From NCBI RefSeq assembly GCF_010119385.1, contig NZ_VFIE01000025.1:500-64499 (forward strand): 64,000 nt of DNA, written 5' to 3'. Positions 27,840 through 37,233 of the stretch are shown piece by piece; position 1 is the stretch's first letter; every line of letters begins with the position of its first letter. Under the pieces are notes generated by a model. The model saw only the letters and a program-made list of their open reading frames with translations, did not search any database and was not told the origin of the DNA. A program made the translations under genes and the position numbers. This DNA comes from Nesterenkonia haasae. Lineage in GTDB: Bacteria > Actinomycetota > Actinomycetes > Actinomycetales > Micrococcaceae.

Positions 27840-29705
27840 ATGTCCCGCGCAGTCGGAATTGACCTCGGTACCACCAACTCAGTAGTCACCGTTCTAGAAG
27901 GCGGTGAGCCCACTGTCATCGCCAACGCTGAAGGCGCCCGCACGACCCCCTCAGTGGTCGCGTTCTCCAAGTCAGGCGAGGTGCTCGTCGGTGAAGTGGC
28001 CCGCCGTCAGGCAGTGTCCAACCCAGACCGCACCATCGCTTCAGTCAAGCGCCATATGGGCACTGACTGGGAAACCGAGATCGACGGCAAGAAGTACACG
28101 CCGCAGGAAATTTCGGCCCGAACTCTGATGAAGCTCAAGCACGACGCCGAGTCCTACCTGGGTGAGGATGTCACTGAGGCTGTCATCACCGTTCCCGCCT
28201 ACTTCAACGACGCTGAGCGTCAGGCGACCAAGGAAGCCGGCGAGATTGCCGGGCTGAAGGTCTCCCGCATCGTCAATGAGCCCACGGCCGCAGCTTTGGC
28301 CTATGGTCTGGAAAAGGGCAAAGAGGACGAGCAGATTCTGGTCTTCGACCTCGGCGGCGGCACTTTCGACGTCTCCCTGCTGGAGGTTGGCAAGGATGAA
28401 GACGACTTCTCCACCATCCAGGTCCGCTCCACCTCCGGCGACAACCGGCTCGGTGGCGATGACTGGGATCAGCGCATCATCGACTGGCTCGTCGCTCAGG
28501 TCAAGCAGAAGGAAGGCGTTGACCTGTCGAAGGATAAGATCGCCGTTCCACGTCTGAAGGAAGAGGCGGAGCGGGCGAAGAAGGAACTGTCCTCCACGTC
28601 AACTGCGAACATCAACATCCCCTACGCCACTCAGCACGACGGCTCCCCAGTTCACGTCAATGAGACGCTTTCCCGCGCCAAGTTTGAGGACTTGACCTCT
28701 GATCTGCTGGACCGGACGAAGAAGCCTTTCAACGACGTCATCAAGGAAGCCGGGATCCAGATCTCGGAGATTGATCACGTGATCCTCGTGGGCGGCTCGA
28801 CCCGTATGCCCGCAGTGGCCGAACTGGTCAAGCAGCTCGCGGGCAAGGAAGCCAACAAGTCCGTAAACCCGGATGAGGTGGTCGCAGTGGGCGCTGCTCT
28901 GCAGGCTGGTGTGCTTGCAGGTGAGCGCAAGGACGTGCTGCTGATTGACGTCACACCGCTGTCTCTGGGCATCGAGACCAAGGGTGGTGTGATGACCAAG
29001 CTCATCGAGCGCAACACCGCGATTCCGACCAAGAAGTCTGAGGTGTTCTCCACTGCGGAGGACAACCAGCCCTCAGTAGCCATCCAGGTGTTCCAGGGCG
29101 AGCGTGAATTCACCCGCGACAATAAGCCGCTGGGAACCTTCGAGCTGACCGGTATCGCGCCTGCACCGCGGGGCATGCCTCAGATCGAGGTGACATTCGA
29201 CATCGACGCCAATGGCATCGTCCACGTCTCAGCGAAGGACAAGGGCACCAACAAGGAGCAGTCGATGACCATCACCGGTGGTACTTCCTTGGAGAAGGAA
29301 GACATCGACCGCATGGTCGCCGATGCTGAGAAGCACGCTGACGAAGACAAAAAGCGCAGGGAAGCGGCCGAGCGTCGCAACGCTGCCGAGGCTTCGGCAT
29401 ACTCGGTGGACAAGCTGCTGAAGGAAAATGCAGAGAAGCTCCCCGAAGAGGTCAAAAACGAAGTCCAGGCCGACGTCGATGCTCTCAAGCAAGCTTTGGA
29501 GAACACCGACAATGAGGATGAGGTCAACGCCGCATACGAGAAGCTTCAGGCTTCTCAGGTCAAGATCGGTGAAGCACTCTATGCTCAGGGTTCAGAGTCC
29601 ACCCCTGGGGCTGACGAGGCACCAGCCGGTGAGGCCGGCGGTGAGGACGAGGACATCGTCGACGCCGAGGTCGTGGACGAGGACGATGACGCCGAGAAGA
29701 AGTAA
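27840..29705 (+). CDS. dnaK: Hsp70 chaperone DnaK
   Basis: ATP-driven folding chaperone, 621 residues. The ATPase domain begins [13 protein letters not shown], with [17 protein letters not shown] and [12 protein letters not shown]. The substrate domain follows ([14 protein letters not shown]), then the lid, and the C-terminus is acidic ([14 protein letters not shown]). ATG 27840 follows GAAAGGAGCC; the 13 extra codons upstream are unsupported. First gene of dnaK-grpE-dnaJ-hspR, controlled by the HAIR elements. DnaK also acts as HspR co-repressor in other actinobacteria. Confidence 0.98.
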   Translation: MSRAVGIDLGTTNSVVTVLEGGEPTVIANAEGARTTPSVVAFSKSGEVLVGEVARRQAVSNPDRTIASVKRHMGTDWETEIDGKKYTPQEISARTLMKLKHDAESYLGEDVTEAVITVPAYFNDAERQATKEAGEIAGLKVSRIVNEPTAAALAYGLEKGKEDEQILVFDLGGGTFDVSLLEVGKDEDDFSTIQVRSTSGDNRLGGDDWDQRIIDWLVAQVKQKEGVDLSKDKIAVPRLKEEAERAKKELSSTSTANINIPYATQHDGSPVHVNETLSRAKFEDLTSDLLDRTKKPFNDVIKEAGIQISEIDHVILVGGSTRMPAVAELVKQLAGKEANKSVNPDEVVAVGAALQAGVLAGERKDVLLIDVTPLSLGIETKGGVMTKLIERNTAIPTKKSEVFSTAEDNQPSVAIQVFQGEREFTRDNKPLGTFELTGIAPAPRGMPQIEVTFDIDANGIVHVSAKDKGTNKEQSMTITGGTSLEKEDIDRMVADAEKHADEDKKRREAAERRNAAEASAYSVDKLLKENAEKLPEEVKNEVQADVDALKQALENTDNEDEVNAAYEKLQASQVKIGEALYAQGSESTPGADEAPAGEAGGEDEDIVDAEVVDEDDDAEKK

Positions 29706-29718
29706 GGAGTCCTAGTCA

Positions 29719-30543
29719 ATGGCTAAGGACAAGTACAACCCTGAAGCGACAGAACCAGCTGAGCCCATCCGTTTCACCGACAAGCGTCGGTTCGATCCAG
29801 AGACGGGAGAGGCCCGCCGACCCGCTGAGGGAGAAGCCACAGCGGAGGACCGTGAAGCTGCGGCGATGGATCCCTCAGCGGATCCATTGGCGGAGGCGGA
29901 GCGGATCTTGGCTGATGCGCCGGATGAGTCGCTGGAGGTTCCTCAGGCCCATGAGGAAGCTGCGGGTGAGGACGGCGATCATGATCCGGAGCTGAACGAG
30001 GATCCCCACGTCATCGAGGATCCAGAGCTGCGCGAGGTTCCCTTCGACGAGGCAGTGGGCGGCGTCGAAACGGAGCCGGATGAGACTGTCCAGGCTGCCG
30101 AGCAGATGCTCGACGCCTCAGGATACGACCGGGAAGCGGAACTGGAAAATGATCTCCGCCGAGTGCAGGCCGAGTACGTCAACTATCGGCGACGCGTCGA
30201 GCGTGACCGTTCCATCGAGAAGGAGCGAGTCAAGGGGCAGCTGATTTCTGAGCTGATGCCCGTGCTTGATGACATCGCCGCGGCGAGGCAGGCTGGTGAC
30301 CTTGAGGAGGGCCCCTTCGCTCATATCGCTAGCCGACTTGAGCAGACACTCACTCAACAGGGTCTGACCCCAGTTGGGGCGGTAGGGGAGCAGTTTGACC
30401 CCAATGAGCACGAGGCCATCATGCAGCAGCCGCATCCGGAGATCGAGGCTGACCGGATCGCCATTGTGGTTCGGGCTGGTTATCGGTTCAATGACCGGTT
30501 GCTTCGTGCCGCCCAGGTTATTGTGTCCGCAGGACCAGAATAA
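29719..30543 (+). CDS. grpE: DnaK nucleotide-exchange factor GrpE
   Basis: Releases ADP from DnaK. 274 residues, longer than the usual 180-220 because of an acidic, probably disordered N-terminal region of about 130 residues. The conserved part starts at the coiled coil ENDLRRVQAEYVNYRRRVER, continues with LISELMPVLDDIAAARQAG, and ends in the beta-wing domain (GEQFDPNEHEAIMQQ, VVRAGYRFNDRLLRAAQVIV). AAGGAG precedes the ATG, 13 bases after dnaK. Confidence 0.96.
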   Translation: MAKDKYNPEATEPAEPIRFTDKRRFDPETGEARRPAEGEATAEDREAAAMDPSADPLAEAERILADAPDESLEVPQAHEEAAGEDGDHDPELNEDPHVIEDPELREVPFDEAVGGVETEPDETVQAAEQMLDASGYDREAELENDLRRVQAEYVNYRRRVERDRSIEKERVKGQLISELMPVLDDIAAARQAGDLEEGPFAHIASRLEQTLTQQGLTPVGAVGEQFDPNEHEAIMQQPHPEIEADRIAIVVRAGYRFNDRLLRAAQVIVSAGPE

Positions 30544-30595
30544 GCAGCAGAGAGGAGGGAGACGCCGGCCTGAAAAGGGAGGGTCGCACTGAACC

Positions 30596-31555
30596 ATGGC
30601 TTCACAGGATTGGATCAATAAGGACTTCTACAGCACGCTCGGCGTCTCCAAGGACGCTACGGCCGAAGAAGTGAAGAAGGCCTACCGCAAGCTGGCGCGG
30701 CAGCATCACCCGGACAAAAACCCCGGTGATGCTGCCGCCGAGCAGCGGTTCAAGGACATCTCTGAGGCGCACTCGGTTCTTTCTGACCCCGAGGATCGCC
30801 AGCAGTACGACGCTATCCGGGCCATGGGCTCCGGAGCCCGATTCTCCGGCAGCACCGGTGGTGACGGTGGCGGCTTCGAGGACATCTTCGGAGGGCTCTT
30901 CAACCAGGGCGGCTCCCCAGGCACGGCGGGAGGTCGCTTCGGTGGTGGTTTCGAGGACATCTTCGGTGGAATGGGAGACCGTTTCGGGGGCCGGTTCGGA
31001 GGGGCCTCTCCCAAAGGTGGTGACCGGACGGCCAAGACCACCATCTCCTTTAAAGGTGCCGTACGGGGAACTACTGTCGGACTGCGCGAGGCCTCAGGCA
31101 ATGTCATCGACGTCAGAATTCCGGCGGGGATCCGAGAGGGCCAGAAGGTCCGAGTCAAAGGAAAAGGTCAACAGGGGCCGGGTGGAGCTGGCGACCTTCT
31201 GGTGGAAGTCTCTGTTCAGGATCACCCCTTCTTTGAACGCGATGGAGATCATATTCGGATTCATTTACCGGTCACATTCGACGAGGCTGCACTGGGCGCC
31301 ACAGCAGAGGTGCCCACCATCCACGGAGAAAAAGTTAAGATCCGAATCCCCGCTGGGTCCAGCACCGGAAAGACCCTGCGCCTAAAGGGGCAGGGCATCC
31401 GGCGTAAGAATAGCTCAGGCGACATGCGCGTAGTGCTGGACGTGGTGGTTCCGCAAGAGTTGAACGACGAGGCAGAAGCGGCGGTCCGTGCTTTTGCCGA
31501 AGCAACACGCGGTTCCAACCCCCGGGAAGGCCTGGAGGCCAAAGCTGCGTTGTAA
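30596..31555 (+). CDS. dnaJ: DnaJ-family co-chaperone without zinc finger
   Basis: Stimulates DnaK ATPase and hands it substrates. 319 residues: J domain with HPDKN near residue 40, then a Gly/Phe-rich region containing the repeated phrase GGFEDIFGG, then two C-terminal beta domains (GNVIDVRIPAGIREGQKVRV, EKVKIRIPAGSSTGKTLRLKG). No CxxCxGxG repeats are present, so this is the CbpA/type-II form rather than canonical DnaJ. A second, zinc-finger DnaJ is probably encoded elsewhere. AGGGAGGG lies upstream of the ATG. Confidence 0.93.
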   Translation: MASQDWINKDFYSTLGVSKDATAEEVKKAYRKLARQHHPDKNPGDAAAEQRFKDISEAHSVLSDPEDRQQYDAIRAMGSGARFSGSTGGDGGGFEDIFGGLFNQGGSPGTAGGRFGGGFEDIFGGMGDRFGGRFGGASPKGGDRTAKTTISFKGAVRGTTVGLREASGNVIDVRIPAGIREGQKVRVKGKGQQGPGGAGDLLVEVSVQDHPFFERDGDHIRIHLPVTFDEAALGATAEVPTIHGEKVKIRIPAGSSTGKTLRLKGQGIRRKNSSGDMRVVLDVVVPQELNDEAEAAVRAFAEATRGSNPREGLEAKAAL

Positions 31556-31577
31556 TAGGTGAAGGGAGGTGTACCAC

Positions 31578-32057
31578 GTGCCATACGCCAAAGTGCGCAT
31601 TCGGGATAACGTCGCAGAGTACGGAGATGATCCCAGGATGCTCGCCGCCATGCATCGCCACGAGCCGCTGTTCGTCATCTCTGTGGCTGCTGAGCTGGCA
31701 GATATGCACCCGCAGACCCTTCGCCAGTACGACCGGCTCGGGCTGGTGACCCCGAGACGTCAGGGTGGGCGTCACCGGCGGTATTCGCCCTACGACATCG
31801 AACAGTTACGGCAGATCCAGCAGCTCAGCCAAGAGGGCGTTTCGCTGGAAGGTATCCGCCGAATCATCGCCCTGCAGAACCGTGTGGAAGAGCTCGAAGA
31901 GCAGGTCGGGGACCTTCGTCACGCACTGCGCGAGGCTCACGGGGGCTCAAGGGTCTTCGCTGTGGGGTCTCGCGGAGATGTGGTTACGGTGTCCCGCGGG
32001 CAGCGTCCGCGACCAAGTGGGCGTGAGTTGATCGTGTGGCGATCCGCACGGTCATAA
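31578..32057 (+). CDS. hspR: Heat-shock repressor HspR (MerR type)
   Basis: MerR-family repressor that binds HAIR operators of the dnaK operon. 159 residues from GTG 31578, for which GGGAGGTG sits seven bases upstream; GTG 31569 overlaps that site and is less likely. HTH: LFVISVAAELADMHPQTLRQ with YDRLGLVTPRRQGGRHRRYS, followed by a helix and coiled coil (EGVSLEGIRRIIALQNRVEE). The C-terminal 40 residues are basic and make it longer than the roughly 125-residue mycobacterial protein. Confidence 0.93.
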   Translation: MPYAKVRIRDNVAEYGDDPRMLAAMHRHEPLFVISVAAELADMHPQTLRQYDRLGLVTPRRQGGRHRRYSPYDIEQLRQIQQLSQEGVSLEGIRRIIALQNRVEELEEQVGDLRHALREAHGGSRVFAVGSRGDVVTVSRGQRPRPSGRELIVWRSARS

Positions 32058-32104
32058 TCTGTGCCGGTCCCTGCCACCTGAGTGCCAGCCCGTAGACTTA
32101 ATGG

Positions 32105-34030
32105 GTGAAAAATTCCAGGTGGGGCGGCGTCGTCTTGGGGTGCGCCCTGCTCAGTCTGCTCACTTCCTGCGGTGAGGAGGAAGAACGGGCAGAAATCGCC
32201 GATGCTGCCGAAGCCGCCGCTGAGGCCATCGCCACTGGGGACTTTTCCGCTGTGACCCTTGGATCAGGTCGGAAGCAGACCCTTTCGGAGGCCGTAGAAA
32301 ACCTACAGGAGCCTTTCAGCGAACTCCGGCCTGATGTCCAGGTGACAGGGGCTCAGGTGGAGGAACCAGCAGAGGATTCAGTGCGGCCTCCGACGGCCGA
32401 GGTGACCTTCGAGCATCTCTGGGACCTCGAAGAGATCGGCGTGGATGATGAGCAGTGGAGCTACACCACGCAAGCTGATTACTCCTATGACGAGGAGTCA
32501 GACACTTGGCTCTTGACCGGTGAGACCGACATCGTCCTCCCCGACTACGCAGGTCATGAACCGGTCGGCATCTCCACTACCAACGCAGACCGCGGGCGCA
32601 TTATGGATGGCAACGGCCGAGCCATGGTCTATAACCGCGATGTGGTGAGAGTTGGGCTCGATAAATCCCAGTTGGCTTCTGAAGAAGATCAGACTGAGGC
32701 GGCGCGGGAGCTGGCCGACGTGGTAGGAATCAACGCCGAATCCTACCAGGAGCGGGTGCTCGGGTATGGCGACGAGGCATTCGTAGAAGCTATCGTGGTG
32801 CGCACCGACGGTGGACATGTCAGCGCAGCCGAGGTTGACAGCATCCCCGGTGTGCATTTGGTGTATGACGAAATGCCTTTGGCTGAGAGTTCTGACTTTG
32901 CCCCTTACGTGTTGGGCCGGGTCGGGGATGTGACCGCCGAACACCTGGAGAACGACCCCACGCTCAGTGTCGGGGACATGGTCGGCCTTTCAGGCATCCA
33001 GTCGGTGCACGAATCCACTCTGCGCGGCAGCCCCGGCATCAACATCACGGTCGGAGACTCCGTGATGTACTCGGTGGACCCGCAGCCAGGAAACGACATT
33101 CACACCGGCCTCCTGCCAAGAATGCAGGACCTCGCCCAGGAGATCGTCGATGCTCAAAAGGTCACCACAGCTCTGGTGGCTATCCGGCCTTCTGATGGAG
33201 CCATCCTCGCCTCTGCGACACATAACCCGGAGGCCCCACAGATTAATACAGCCGTGGAGTCCACTTTCGCACCCGGTTCCACGTTCAAGATGGTTTCCGC
33301 TTTGGCCATGCTGCGTGACGGGCTTTCCCCCAACTCCAGTGTGCCCTGCCCTCACTCCGTCACAGTTGAGGGGCAGCAGTTCCGCAACGTGACAGGGTTC
33401 CAAGATCAGTACGTCGGAAACATTCCATTCGACACAGCCGTGGCAGTGTCGTGTAACACGACCTTCGCAGCGGCCTGGAATGACGTGACCTCCGCCGAGC
33501 TTGCCGAGGCGGCAAAAGACCTGGGTATGGACAACGACGTGGGAATCGGAGTCCACGCCATCAAGGCTCAGATTCCGGAGGACGCCGAGGACAACCTGCA
33601 CGCAGCCAATCTCTTCGGTCAGGGAACCGTTGAAACTTCCACCCTCGGCATGGCTGCTGTTGCGGCGTCTATATCCGATGGCCGTACCGTCCACCCCTGG
33701 TTGGTGGAACGCGACGACCACCCGGATGGGGGCGGTCTGACCCAGGCGGAGGGGGAGCAGCTGCGCGAGTTGATGCGCGGAACCGTCGACTATGGGACGC
33801 TGCGCGACCTCGACCCCATCCCCGGTCCGCACGTCTATGCCAAAACCGGCACAGCAGAGGCCGGCTCCGGAGACGATACCTACTCCCATACGTGGGTGAT
33901 CGGATCCCAAGGAGACCTGGCAGTGGCAGTATTTCTGGAAGAGGGCGAATGGGGCTCCTCAACCAACGGGCCCTTGCTGCGCGAGTTCCTGATCGGCGCG
34001 CGCGAAATATCCGCTGACCAGGACGGCTAA
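32105..34030 (+). CDS. Penicillin-binding transpeptidase lipoprotein
   Basis: Cell-wall D,D-transpeptidase of 641 residues, exposed outside and lipid-anchored (lipobox LLTSC). An NTF2/MecA-type N-terminal domain (about 30-145) and a dimerisation domain (RGRIMDGNGRAMVYNRDVVR) precede the transpeptidase. Active-site motifs: Ser392-T-F-Lys395, Ser449-C-Asn451 and Lys580-T-G. All are intact, so it should cross-link peptidoglycan and bind beta-lactams. GTG 32105 has TAGACT six bases upstream and no ribosome-binding site, suggesting a leaderless mRNA. Independent of hspR, 47 bases before it. Confidence 0.92.
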   Translation: MKNSRWGGVVLGCALLSLLTSCGEEEERAEIADAAEAAAEAIATGDFSAVTLGSGRKQTLSEAVENLQEPFSELRPDVQVTGAQVEEPAEDSVRPPTAEVTFEHLWDLEEIGVDDEQWSYTTQADYSYDEESDTWLLTGETDIVLPDYAGHEPVGISTTNADRGRIMDGNGRAMVYNRDVVRVGLDKSQLASEEDQTEAARELADVVGINAESYQERVLGYGDEAFVEAIVVRTDGGHVSAAEVDSIPGVHLVYDEMPLAESSDFAPYVLGRVGDVTAEHLENDPTLSVGDMVGLSGIQSVHESTLRGSPGINITVGDSVMYSVDPQPGNDIHTGLLPRMQDLAQEIVDAQKVTTALVAIRPSDGAILASATHNPEAPQINTAVESTFAPGSTFKMVSALAMLRDGLSPNSSVPCPHSVTVEGQQFRNVTGFQDQYVGNIPFDTAVAVSCNTTFAAAWNDVTSAELAEAAKDLGMDNDVGIGVHAIKAQIPEDAEDNLHAANLFGQGTVETSTLGMAAVAASISDGRTVHPWLVERDDHPDGGGLTQAEGEQLRELMRGTVDYGTLRDLDPIPGPHVYAKTGTAEAGSGDDTYSHTWVIGSQGDLAVAVFLEEGEWGSSTNGPLLREFLIGAREISADQDG

Positions 34031-34041
34031 ACTCACTCCTT

Positions 34042-34875
34042 ATGTCTGAGAAGCATTACCGCAAACCTCTGTCCTTCGTGCGCCGAAGCAACCGTCTGAA
34101 ACCAAGCTACCAACGCGCCTGGGACGCCTCCCTGGGGCAAGAGCTCCTCAACGTCCCGCACGGTGAGCGGGATACCGCTGTAGAAGAGGGGTTCAGCATT
34201 GATTGGCGAGCCGAATACGGGCGCACCGCTCCGCTGATCGTAGAGATTGGCTCCGGCTCAGGCGAAGCCGTCGCAGCCGCGGCGGCAGCGAATCCGGAAA
34301 CAGACTTTCTGGCCATCGAGGTCTACCGTCCAGGTGCAGCGCAACTGGCTGCGCGCATTCGCAGGGAGGGGTTGTCCAATGTGCGAGTCGCGTGCTTAGA
34401 CGCCGTTGAGGTGCTGGATAAACTCCTGCCAGCAGATGCAGTGTCCGAACTGTGGGTCTTCTTTCCCGACCCCTGGCACAAGTCCAAGCACAAGAAGCGG
34501 CGGCTCATCCAACCCTCCTTCGCCGACAAAGCGGCTCGAGTCATCGCTCCGACGGGGGTGTGGCGCTTGGCCACCGACTGGTCAGACTACGCCGTACAGA
34601 TGCGGCACGTGATCGGTGCCGCGGACCACTTCCGGAACCCCCATAGCGGGCAACGTGCTGGAGAAGGTTCTCCTCTGACACAGGTACGTCTTGGAGACCT
34701 GGACTCTGCAAGCGTAGGCAAAGAAGTCCACCCCATGCCTCTGCCGGACGCTCTCGATGCAGAGGGCGGATGGGCCCCCAGGTTCGAGGCAAGAGTAGTC
34801 ACGGACTTCGAGCAGAAGGCGCTGAACGCAGGTCGGCAGATCTTCGACCTCACATTCGTCCGGAAGCCGAGTTGA
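34042..34875 (+). CDS. trmB: tRNA (guanine-N7)-methyltransferase
   Basis: Uses S-adenosylmethionine to form m7G46 in tRNA variable loops. 277 residues. The SAM-binding motif LIVEIGSGSGEAVAAAA is at about residues 65-81, AIEVYRPGAAQLAARI follows, and the family signature is VFFPDPWHKSKHKKRRL. The end QIFDLTFVRK is typical. The -10-like TAAACT (34028-34033), which overlaps the PBP stop, lies eight bases before the ATG, so it may be leaderless. Confidence 0.95.
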   Translation: MSEKHYRKPLSFVRRSNRLKPSYQRAWDASLGQELLNVPHGERDTAVEEGFSIDWRAEYGRTAPLIVEIGSGSGEAVAAAAAANPETDFLAIEVYRPGAAQLAARIRREGLSNVRVACLDAVEVLDKLLPADAVSELWVFFPDPWHKSKHKKRRLIQPSFADKAARVIAPTGVWRLATDWSDYAVQMRHVIGAADHFRNPHSGQRAGEGSPLTQVRLGDLDSASVGKEVHPMPLPDALDAEGGWAPRFEARVVTDFEQKALNAGRQIFDLTFVRKPS

Positions 34876-34926
34876 GCGTACTTCTAGGTGTTGAGGGCCA
34901 GCGGCTGCCGAACATGGTCCGCGTTT

Positions 34927-35250
34927 CTATAGAGCGAGCCGGTATCCACGTTTGACGACGGTCTGCACGGTCTCCGGATTCGGCAGCGACTGACGCAGAC
35001 GCGAAATCCACATTTCCAGACCATGCACGGATCCACAATGCGGCAGCACCCGCAATAGACGTTCCCGAGAAATGACGGCTCCCTGGGCTTTGACTAAGGC
35101 GCGCATCACGGACATCGGACCGGGCGCAAGTCGAACCGGCGCAGCTCCAGGCAGATGCACCACACTGCCTATGATCTCCACCGTGCCACGCGGAGTGCGT
35201 ACACACAGATAGTGATCATCACCCACAACGTCCTCAGCCAGCTCGGCCAT
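34927..35250 (-). CDS. Stand-alone winged-helix protein resembling the HemD-fused DNA-binding domain
   Basis: 107-residue protein made up of an OmpR/PhoB-type winged helix (about 35-107: LAPGPMSVMRALVKAQGAV, ISRERLLRVLP, LEMWISRLRQSLP, VQTVVKRGYRLAL). The sequence style, especially PGPMSVMRAL and TVVKRGYRL, is that of the C-terminal domain fused to uroporphyrinogen-III synthase-like proteins in actinobacteria. Here the enzyme part is missing, and the start is genuine: AGGAGG lies seven bases before the ATG. No receiver domain is attached. Target unknown. Confidence 0.72.
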   Translation of the reverse strand: MAELAEDVVGDDHYLCVRTPRGTVEIIGSVVHLPGAAPVRLAPGPMSVMRALVKAQGAVISRERLLRVLPHCGSVHGLEMWISRLRQSLPNPETVQTVVKRGYRLAL

Positions 35251-35561
35251 GGCCCACCTCCTCGCTGATCAGCGTAGATCTGTGCCGTTACTCCGCCTTA
35301 TCGGCCGTGTGAACCCAGCGTGTCCTGCTTCTCACAGTGCGGAATTTTGGCGGTCAGACACATCCGACGGACGTGGATCTGTGGGTGACGGAATGGACTC
35401 GTGGGGGGACTCGCCAGAGTGGAGGAGCCCAAATACGGTCAGGGCACGCAGGCGCATGTACGTGACGCAGATGTCAACTAAGTCTTGCCGACTGGGTGAC
35501 AGATCACCAGGTGTTGCGAACGATTTGCAAGTAACCCTCTTCGTTGTTGATAATAATTCAC
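35251..35561. other. 311-base intergenic region, no gene seen
   Basis: Both strands hold open frames here, but they overlap the AztD gene start or lack ribosome-binding sites and recognisable domains, so I call none. The last 40 bases hold the probable AztD promoter. I see no repeat, hairpin or RNA gene in the remainder. Confidence 0.5.
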
Positions 35562-35562
35562 A
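35525..35562 (+). promoter_or_regulatory. AztD promoter with Zur-like box over the -10
   Basis: TTGCAA (35525-35530) and GATAAT (35549-35554) are 18 bases apart and the ATG follows eight bases later, so the transcript is probably leaderless. TGATAAT-A-ATTCACA (35548-35562) matches 12 of 15 bases of the symmetric form TGATAATAATTATCA, close to known Zur operators. Zinc repression would suit the gene. Confidence 0.55.
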
Positions 35563-37037
35563 TGAACACAAAGATGAGTACGCTTACTTCACTAGCCCTG
35601 ATATCGGCTCTGGCACTCTCCGCATGTGGAGACAACACGGAAGACGCTGATGCGTCCGAGGAGGCCGATACAGAGGCGGTAGAGACTGACGACAATGGTG
35701 CCGATGAAAATCCTGAAGAAGGTGACGATGCGGAAGAGGATGCTATTGAGCCCTCAGACCGTGAGAGTCACGAAGCAGGTGGCCCCCAGCCCCGTCTAGT
35801 GCTCACTTACGACGGTGGAGTTGCGGTCCTGGACGGTGTGAGCACGGAGGTCATTGATGATTTTGACGCCGAGGGCTTTCTCCGCGTCAATGGTGCCGGT
35901 GACGGACGCCATGCGTTCCTCGCAGAGGGTGACAGCTTCCGCCTGATCGACGCCGGAACCTGGGGTGAACCGCATGGCGAGCACAACCATTACTACACCA
36001 CCGATCCGCTCTTGACGGACATCACCGTCGACGGTGACACTCCCGCCCATGTGGTGTCACATGACGGTATTGGAACGCTCTTCTTTGATGGTTCCGGGGA
36101 GTACCACTGGTTTGACTTAGAGGATTTGGACGCTGAGTCCGAGATCGAGACGGAGTCTGCGGAAACCGAAGGGGCCCACCACGGCGTGGCGGTCGTTCTC
36201 GAGGACGGTTCCCGCTTCGAGACACTCGAGGACCGTTCTGGTGCGAGGTTCCTCGATGCCGACGGTGAAGAGGTTGCTCGTAATGAGGAGTGCCCCGGAG
36301 TTCATGGTGAAGCCGCCGGTCCAGACGGTATTCTCGCCGTCGGCTGTGAGGATGGAGTCCTCGTCTGGGATGGCGACGACTTCGAAAAGCTCGACACAGG
36401 TGAAGAGTACTCCCGCATCGGCAATCTTTTCCCTTCTGAGGGTTCCCCGGTCTTCCTCGGCGACTACGGCACTGATGAAGACGGCGAAGAGCCGATGACG
36501 GAGGTGGCCCTGGTCAACACCGACTCCGGGGAGATCACCACGACGAGTGTGGACTCGCCCTACAACTGGCGGAATCTCCAGCGCGGCCCCAATGGCGAAG
36601 CACTGGTTCTGACAGAAGACGGGCAACTGCACATCATTGATGAGGAAACCGGCGAACACTTGGATCACCTGCAGATCCTGGACGAGTGGACTGAGCCTGA
36701 GGAATGGCAGGAGCCACGCCCCGCGATCCGCTCAAGCGGCGACCTGGTCTACGTCACTGATCCTGAGGCACAGCAGATCCATATCGTAGACCTCACAGAG
36801 GGTGAAGTTATCGTCACCGGTGATCTGGACTTCGTGCCGAACGAGATCGTTGTCATTGAAGGACGCCCCGTTGAAGGCGTTTCCGACGACTACGACGATG
36901 ATGACGATGAGCACGGAGACGATGAAGATGACCATGACGCCGAAGATCACGATGATCACGACCATGGTCACGATGAAGACGAGGACGATCACGAGGATCA
37001 TGATCATGATCATGACGACGATGATCACGACCACTGA
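35562..37037 (+). CDS. aztD: Zinc metallochaperone AztD, lipoprotein, with His/Asp-rich tail
   Basis: Extracytoplasmic zinc chaperone of 491 residues that delivers zinc to AztC-type binding proteins. Lipobox LALSAC, acidic linker, then the AztD beta-propeller-like body (PRLVLTYDGGVAVLDG, GEHNHYYTTDPLLTDI, AHHGVAVVLEDGS, CPGVHGEAAGPDG, ILAVGCEDGVLVWDG). The last 50 residues (about 441-491) are almost only Asp, His and Glu, ending in HDHDHDDDDHDH, a plausible zinc-binding store not required by the family fold. No aztABC genes are nearby. A perfect terminator follows. Confidence 0.85.
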   Translation: MNTKMSTLTSLALISALALSACGDNTEDADASEEADTEAVETDDNGADENPEEGDDAEEDAIEPSDRESHEAGGPQPRLVLTYDGGVAVLDGVSTEVIDDFDAEGFLRVNGAGDGRHAFLAEGDSFRLIDAGTWGEPHGEHNHYYTTDPLLTDITVDGDTPAHVVSHDGIGTLFFDGSGEYHWFDLEDLDAESEIETESAETEGAHHGVAVVLEDGSRFETLEDRSGARFLDADGEEVARNEECPGVHGEAAGPDGILAVGCEDGVLVWDGDDFEKLDTGEEYSRIGNLFPSEGSPVFLGDYGTDEDGEEPMTEVALVNTDSGEITTTSVDSPYNWRNLQRGPNGEALVLTEDGQLHIIDEETGEHLDHLQILDEWTEPEEWQEPRPAIRSSGDLVYVTDPEAQQIHIVDLTEGEVIVTGDLDFVPNEIVVIEGRPVEGVSDDYDDDDDEHGDDEDDHDAEDHDDHDHGHDEDEDDHEDHDHDHDDDDHDH

Positions 37038-37133
37038 TCGTCCCTGATGCCCCCTTCACAGGTGCGATGGGGCCCTGATCTGGGAAGCATGTGTACATCG
37101 TTGATGTAGCGTCCAGGTTGGGGAAGGTAAGGG

Positions 37134-37178
37134 GCGGCCCGGCAGCGACCACTTGTGCAGAGTGTGCTGCCGGGCCGC
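37134..37178 (+). terminator. Rho-independent terminator after AztD
   Basis: GCGGCCCGGCAGC (37134-37146) pairs perfectly with GCTGCCGGGCCGC (37166-37178), a 13-base stem with a 19-base loop, followed directly by TTTTCT. The clearest terminator in the window. Confidence 0.9.
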
Positions 37179-37233
37179 TTTTCTATGCGGTGCGACTGGG
37201 AAGATGAGAGCGTCGCACGACGTTGTGAGAATT

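Noticed and set aside
29979-30182. Ser-rich minus-strand frame within grpE
   Set aside because: Complement of the acidic GrpE N-terminus; no start signal.
35249-35650. Open frame of 133 codons running into the AztD gene
   Set aside because: It overlaps the AztD signal peptide in another frame and has no domain, and its start is inside the promoter region of the opposite winged-helix gene.
36732-37034. Hydrophobic minus-strand frame opposite the AztD tail (Val/Ile-rich)
   Set aside because: It is the complement of the His/Asp codons (GAT/CAC read backwards as Ile/Val) and is not a membrane protein gene.
36880-37037. GAT/CAC-rich repetitive DNA as a possible CRISPR or satellite repeat
   Set aside because: It is in frame and simply encodes the Asp/His tail; no regular repeat-spacer pattern exists.
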